A stretch of 32,431 nucleotides of DNA from the NCBI GenBank assembly GCA_902796005.1, contig CADBNF010000044.1, positions 1 to 32,431 of the forward strand. The letters run 5' to 3'. Positions 29,983 to 32,431 of the stretch are shown in pieces (the first letter of the stretch is position 1; each line of letters starts with the position of its first letter). The notes below the pieces were generated by a model. That model was not told the DNA's origin. It worked only from the letters and a program-made list of their open reading frames with translations, and made no database searches. The translations under genes were made by a program, and so were the position numbers. The DNA comes from an uncultured Lachnospiraceae bacterium. GTDB taxonomy: Bacteria > Bacillota > Clostridia > Lachnospirales > Lachnospiraceae.

Positions 29983-31008
29983 ATGAAAACCGTAACCCTT
30001 GGAAAAACCGGCATAACCACACCCCAGAATGCTTTCGGGGCCCTGCCGATTCAGCGGGTAGACCTGGATACCGCCGTTACCATCTTAAGAAAAGCCTATG
30101 AAGGCGGCATGACCTTTTTCGATACCGCCAGAGCCTACAGTGACAGTGAAATCAAGCTCGGCGCAGCCTTTGAAGGGATGCGGGAGAAAATCTTCATTGC
30201 CTCCAAAACCCAGGCGAAAACCCCGGAGAAATTCTGGGAAGACCTGAACACCACCCTGAAAAACCTGAAGACCGACTATCTGGACATCTACCAGCTGCAC
30301 TGCGTGCCCCAGTGCTACCGTCCCGGCGACGGTACCGGCATGTACGAGTGCCTGGCTGAGGCGAAGGCCAAAGGCATGATCCGCCACATCGGCATCACCG
30401 CCCATAAAATCGGCGTTGCCCGGGAAATCGTGGAAAGCGGCCTGTACGAAACCCTGCAGTACCCCTTCAGCTACCTGGCCAGCGAGGAGGACATCGCCCT
30501 GGTCAATGCCTGTAAGGAAGCGGACATGGGCTTTATCGCCATGAAGGGCCTCTCCGGCGGCCTGCTCACCAATTCCAGGGCCTGCATGGCCTTCATGAGC
30601 CAGTTTGACAACGTGGTGCCCATCTGGGGCGTTCAGCGGGAAAGCGAGCTGGACGAGTGGCTTTCCTTCTTCCACGAGGAGCCGGTGCTCGACGACGAGA
30701 TGCGTGCCCTTATCGAAGCGGACAAGAAGGAGCTTTCCGGTGAATTCTGCCGGGGCTGCGGCTACTGCGCCCCCTGCACCGTGGGCATCCAGATCAACAA
30801 CTGCGCCCGGATGATCCAGATGATCCGCCGTTCTCCCTCCGAAGGCTGGCTGACCCCGGAATTCCAGGCGGAAATGATGAAAATCGAAAACTGCGTGGAA
30901 TGCGGCGCCTGTCTTTCCCGGTGCCCCTACCACCTGAATATTCCCGAGCTTTTAAAGAAAAATCTGGCGGATTACAAGGACATCCTCGCCGGAAAGGTAC
31001 AGGTATAA
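29983..31008 (+). CDS. Aldo/keto reductase fused to a two-cluster ferredoxin domain
   Basis: In this 341-residue protein the barrel has the full catalytic tetrad: Asp47 and Tyr52 in FFDTARAYSDSE, Lys75 in FIASKTQ and His106 in YQLHCV. The C-terminal part carries two cysteine motifs, CRGCGYCAPC and CVECGACLSRC, for two [4Fe-4S] clusters. This is the ferredoxin-fused aldo/keto reductase type common in anaerobes, possibly exchanging electrons between ferredoxin and a carbonyl substrate. The ATG at 29983 follows a perfect AGGAGG at six bases; an upstream in-frame ATG at 29908 lies within the promoter and is rejected. It is divergent from the GRE operon and three bases ahead of the peptidase gene. 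It shares its design with the altered protein at 17256-18401. Confidence 0.92.
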   Translation: MKTVTLGKTGITTPQNAFGALPIQRVDLDTAVTILRKAYEGGMTFFDTARAYSDSEIKLGAAFEGMREKIFIASKTQAKTPEKFWEDLNTTLKNLKTDYLDIYQLHCVPQCYRPGDGTGMYECLAEAKAKGMIRHIGITAHKIGVAREIVESGLYETLQYPFSYLASEEDIALVNACKEADMGFIAMKGLSGGLLTNSRACMAFMSQFDNVVPIWGVQRESELDEWLSFFHEEPVLDDEMRALIEADKKELSGEFCRGCGYCAPCTVGIQINNCARMIQMIRRSPSEGWLTPEFQAEMMKIENCVECGACLSRCPYHLNIPELLKKNLADYKDILAGKVQV

Positions 31009-31011
31009 CGT

Positions 31012-32304
31012 ATGCAGCAACTGACGGACAGGCTGTTTGACTTCATCGGCTCCTCTCCCACCGCCTTCCACGGCGTTCGTTCCGCCGGAAAGCGGCTGGA
31101 GGCGGCGGGCTACACGCGTCTGGCGGAGGCTTCCGCCTGGGAACTGAAAAAGGGAGGAAAATATTACACCACCCGGAACAACTCTTCCCTCATCGCCTTC
31201 CGGCTTCCGGAGGAAATGCCCGCAGGCTTTATGCTTGCCGCAACCCACTGCGACAGCCCGACTTTTAAAATCAAGGAAAATGCCCAGTATGCGGACGCCC
31301 ATTACACAAAGCTTTCCACAGAAGGCTACGGCGGCATGATCATGTCCACCTGGATGGACCGGCCTCTTTCCATTGCGGGAAGGGTTATCGTCTCCGCGGG
31401 CACCGGTTTTGAAACCCGGCTGGTGGACTTCGGTGAGCCCTGTGTCATGATTCCGAACCTGGCCATTCACATGAACCGCAGTGCCAACGACGGCCAGAAA
31501 TACAACCCTGCCGTGGACATGGTGCCGGTTTACAGCCTGAACGAAGGCCTGTCCGTTCACGAAAGGGCCGCCGAACTTGCCGGCGTGCCCGCCGACCGCA
31601 TCCTTGCCTCGGATCTGTTCCTCTACAACACCGACCGGGGCATCCGCTGGGGTGATTATATCTCTGCGCCGAGACTGGACAACCTGGAGTGCACCTTTGC
31701 CTGTCTGGAGGGCTTCCTGGCAGCGTCAGCCTCCGCCAGTGTTCCGGTCTTTGCCGTCTTCGACAACGAGGAGGTGGGCAGCCTCACGAGACAGGGAGCG
31801 GATTCCACCTTCCTGGCCGACGTGATGGACCGTATCGCGGAGCAGTACGGTGCGGACGCGGAAAAGAAGCACCAGCTTTACGCCGCCAGCACCATGCTTT
31901 CCTGTGACAATGCCCACGCCGTACACCCCAACCACGGGGATATCCGGGACGTGAACCACAGTGTCTACATGAACGAGGGTATTGTGGTCAAATACAATGC
32001 CACCCAGCGGTATGCCACCGACGGTATCTCCGCGGCGCTTTTCCGGCTGGTCTGCGAGGAAGCCGGCGTTCCTTTCCAGCGCTACGCCAACCGGCCGGAC
32101 ATGAGAGGCGGTGGCACCCTCGGCAACATCTCCGAAGCCCACGTCTCCGTGAACACGGCAGACATCGGCCTGCCCCAGCTGGCCATGCACTCCGCCTTTG
32201 AAACCGCAGGTCTCAAAGATACGGAATACCTTATCAAGGCCACCGGTGTCTTCTTTTCGAAGGCAGTCCACACCCACGCGGACGGAAGCTGCGAGCTGGT
32301 GTAA
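31012..32304 (+). CDS. M18-family aminopeptidase
   Basis: This zinc aminopeptidase has 430 residues. The M18 metal and catalytic positions are visible: His79 and Asp81 in THCDSP, Asp223 in APRLDN, Glu253 and Glu254 in FDNEEVGS, Asp299 in LSCDNAHAVHPN, and His393 in QLAMHSAFE. M18 enzymes are cytoplasmic dodecamers that remove N-terminal, often acidic, residues from peptides. It begins three bases after the aldo/keto reductase stop, without a clear ribosome binding site of its own, so it is probably translated by coupling. No functional link to the neighbouring reductase is evident. Confidence 0.94.
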   Translation: MQQLTDRLFDFIGSSPTAFHGVRSAGKRLEAAGYTRLAEASAWELKKGGKYYTTRNNSSLIAFRLPEEMPAGFMLAATHCDSPTFKIKENAQYADAHYTKLSTEGYGGMIMSTWMDRPLSIAGRVIVSAGTGFETRLVDFGEPCVMIPNLAIHMNRSANDGQKYNPAVDMVPVYSLNEGLSVHERAAELAGVPADRILASDLFLYNTDRGIRWGDYISAPRLDNLECTFACLEGFLAASASASVPVFAVFDNEEVGSLTRQGADSTFLADVMDRIAEQYGADAEKKHQLYAASTMLSCDNAHAVHPNHGDIRDVNHSVYMNEGIVVKYNATQRYATDGISAALFRLVCEEAGVPFQRYANRPDMRGGGTLGNISEAHVSVNTADIGLPQLAMHSAFETAGLKDTEYLIKATGVFFSKAVHTHADGSCELV

Positions 32305-32336
32305 ATATATAGATTTAGAAATCATTCTTTTGCGGC

Positions 32337-32367
32337 GGAAACAAACGGTTGAACCGGCCGTGTTTCC
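32337..32367. other. Inverted repeat downstream of the M18 peptidase gene
   Basis: GGAAACA (32337-32343) can pair with TGTTTCC (32361-32367), with CGG/CCG inside. No T-tract follows, so it is not a normal intrinsic terminator, although its place 33 bases after the stop suggests a role at the 3' end. The rest of 32305-32431 shows no gene. Confidence 0.3.
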
Positions 32368-32431
32368 CTTCGCTGTAAGAAATATATCGAAACTTCAAAG
32401 CCCGCTTTCGGGTACCGCTCAAAAGGTAAGA

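Overview
The window reads like a chromosome segment of a strictly anaerobic, low-oxygen Bacillota bacterium, most likely class Clostridia and plausibly Lachnospiraceae. That assignment is inferred from gene content and not from a marker gene. The supporting signs are strong AGGAGG-type ribosome binding sites, G+C-rich genes separated by A+T-rich spacers with sigma-A-like promoters, a glycyl radical enzyme (GRE) with its activase, a very large acyl-CoA-dehydratase-activase-type iron-sulfur protein, a minimal SufB/SufC pair without SufS, SufU or SufD, ferredoxin-fused aldo/keto reductases, and an XRE-cupin regulator in front of potABCD. I see no tRNA, rRNA, CRISPR array, insertion sequence or phage gene, and no gene-free stretch longer than 300 bases. 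The longest is the 281-base divergent spacer at 6634-6914.

Layout. (1) 1-1558, minus strand: the first 27 codons of a CoA-disulfide-reductase-like flavoprotein running off the left edge, then an ECF sigma factor / zinc-finger anti-sigma pair. (2) 1648-6735, minus strand: one probable operon sufC-sufB-SGNH hydrolase-Nudix-MBL hydrolase-cysK, with a good promoter in front and an intrinsic terminator behind. (3) 6824-12140, plus strand: XRE-cupin regulator and potABCD (spermidine/putrescine import), closed by a bidirectional terminator. (4) 12150-16609, minus strand: glyA, a beta-propeller-like protein of unknown function, a UlaE-type sugar-phosphate epimerase, and a two-cupin protein. (5) 16666-17249, plus strand: a lone MutT-type Nudix gene. 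(6) 17256-20452, minus strand: a ferredoxin-fused aldo/keto-reductase-like protein lacking two catalytic residues, and a membrane-anchored L,D-transpeptidase with an 11-residue-repeat N-terminus. (7) 20462-29873, minus strand: the most unusual block, an apparent operon of a 1423-residue double-activase/DUF2229 protein, two tandem MBL hydrolases, a GRE and its radical-SAM activase. (8) 29908-32304, plus strand: divergent from block 7, a second ferredoxin-fused aldo/keto reductase with an intact catalytic tetrad, and an M18 aminopeptidase.

How the genes may work together. Blocks 2 and 7 both depend on iron-sulfur chemistry. The SufBC pair could supply clusters, and cysK sits in the same transcript. 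In block 7 the GRE and its activase make a radical catalyst whose active-site motif is Gly-Cys-Ile-Asp where characterised dehydratase/lyase GREs usually have Gly-Cys-x-Glu, so the substrate is unassigned. The two MBL proteins may hydrolyse a product or intermediate, and the ATP-driven activase/DUF2229 protein may deliver low-potential electrons. The best candidate for an undescribed system here is this five-gene cassette. Next are the propeller/epimerase/bicupin cassette behind glyA and the catalytically altered ferredoxin-aldo/keto reductase.
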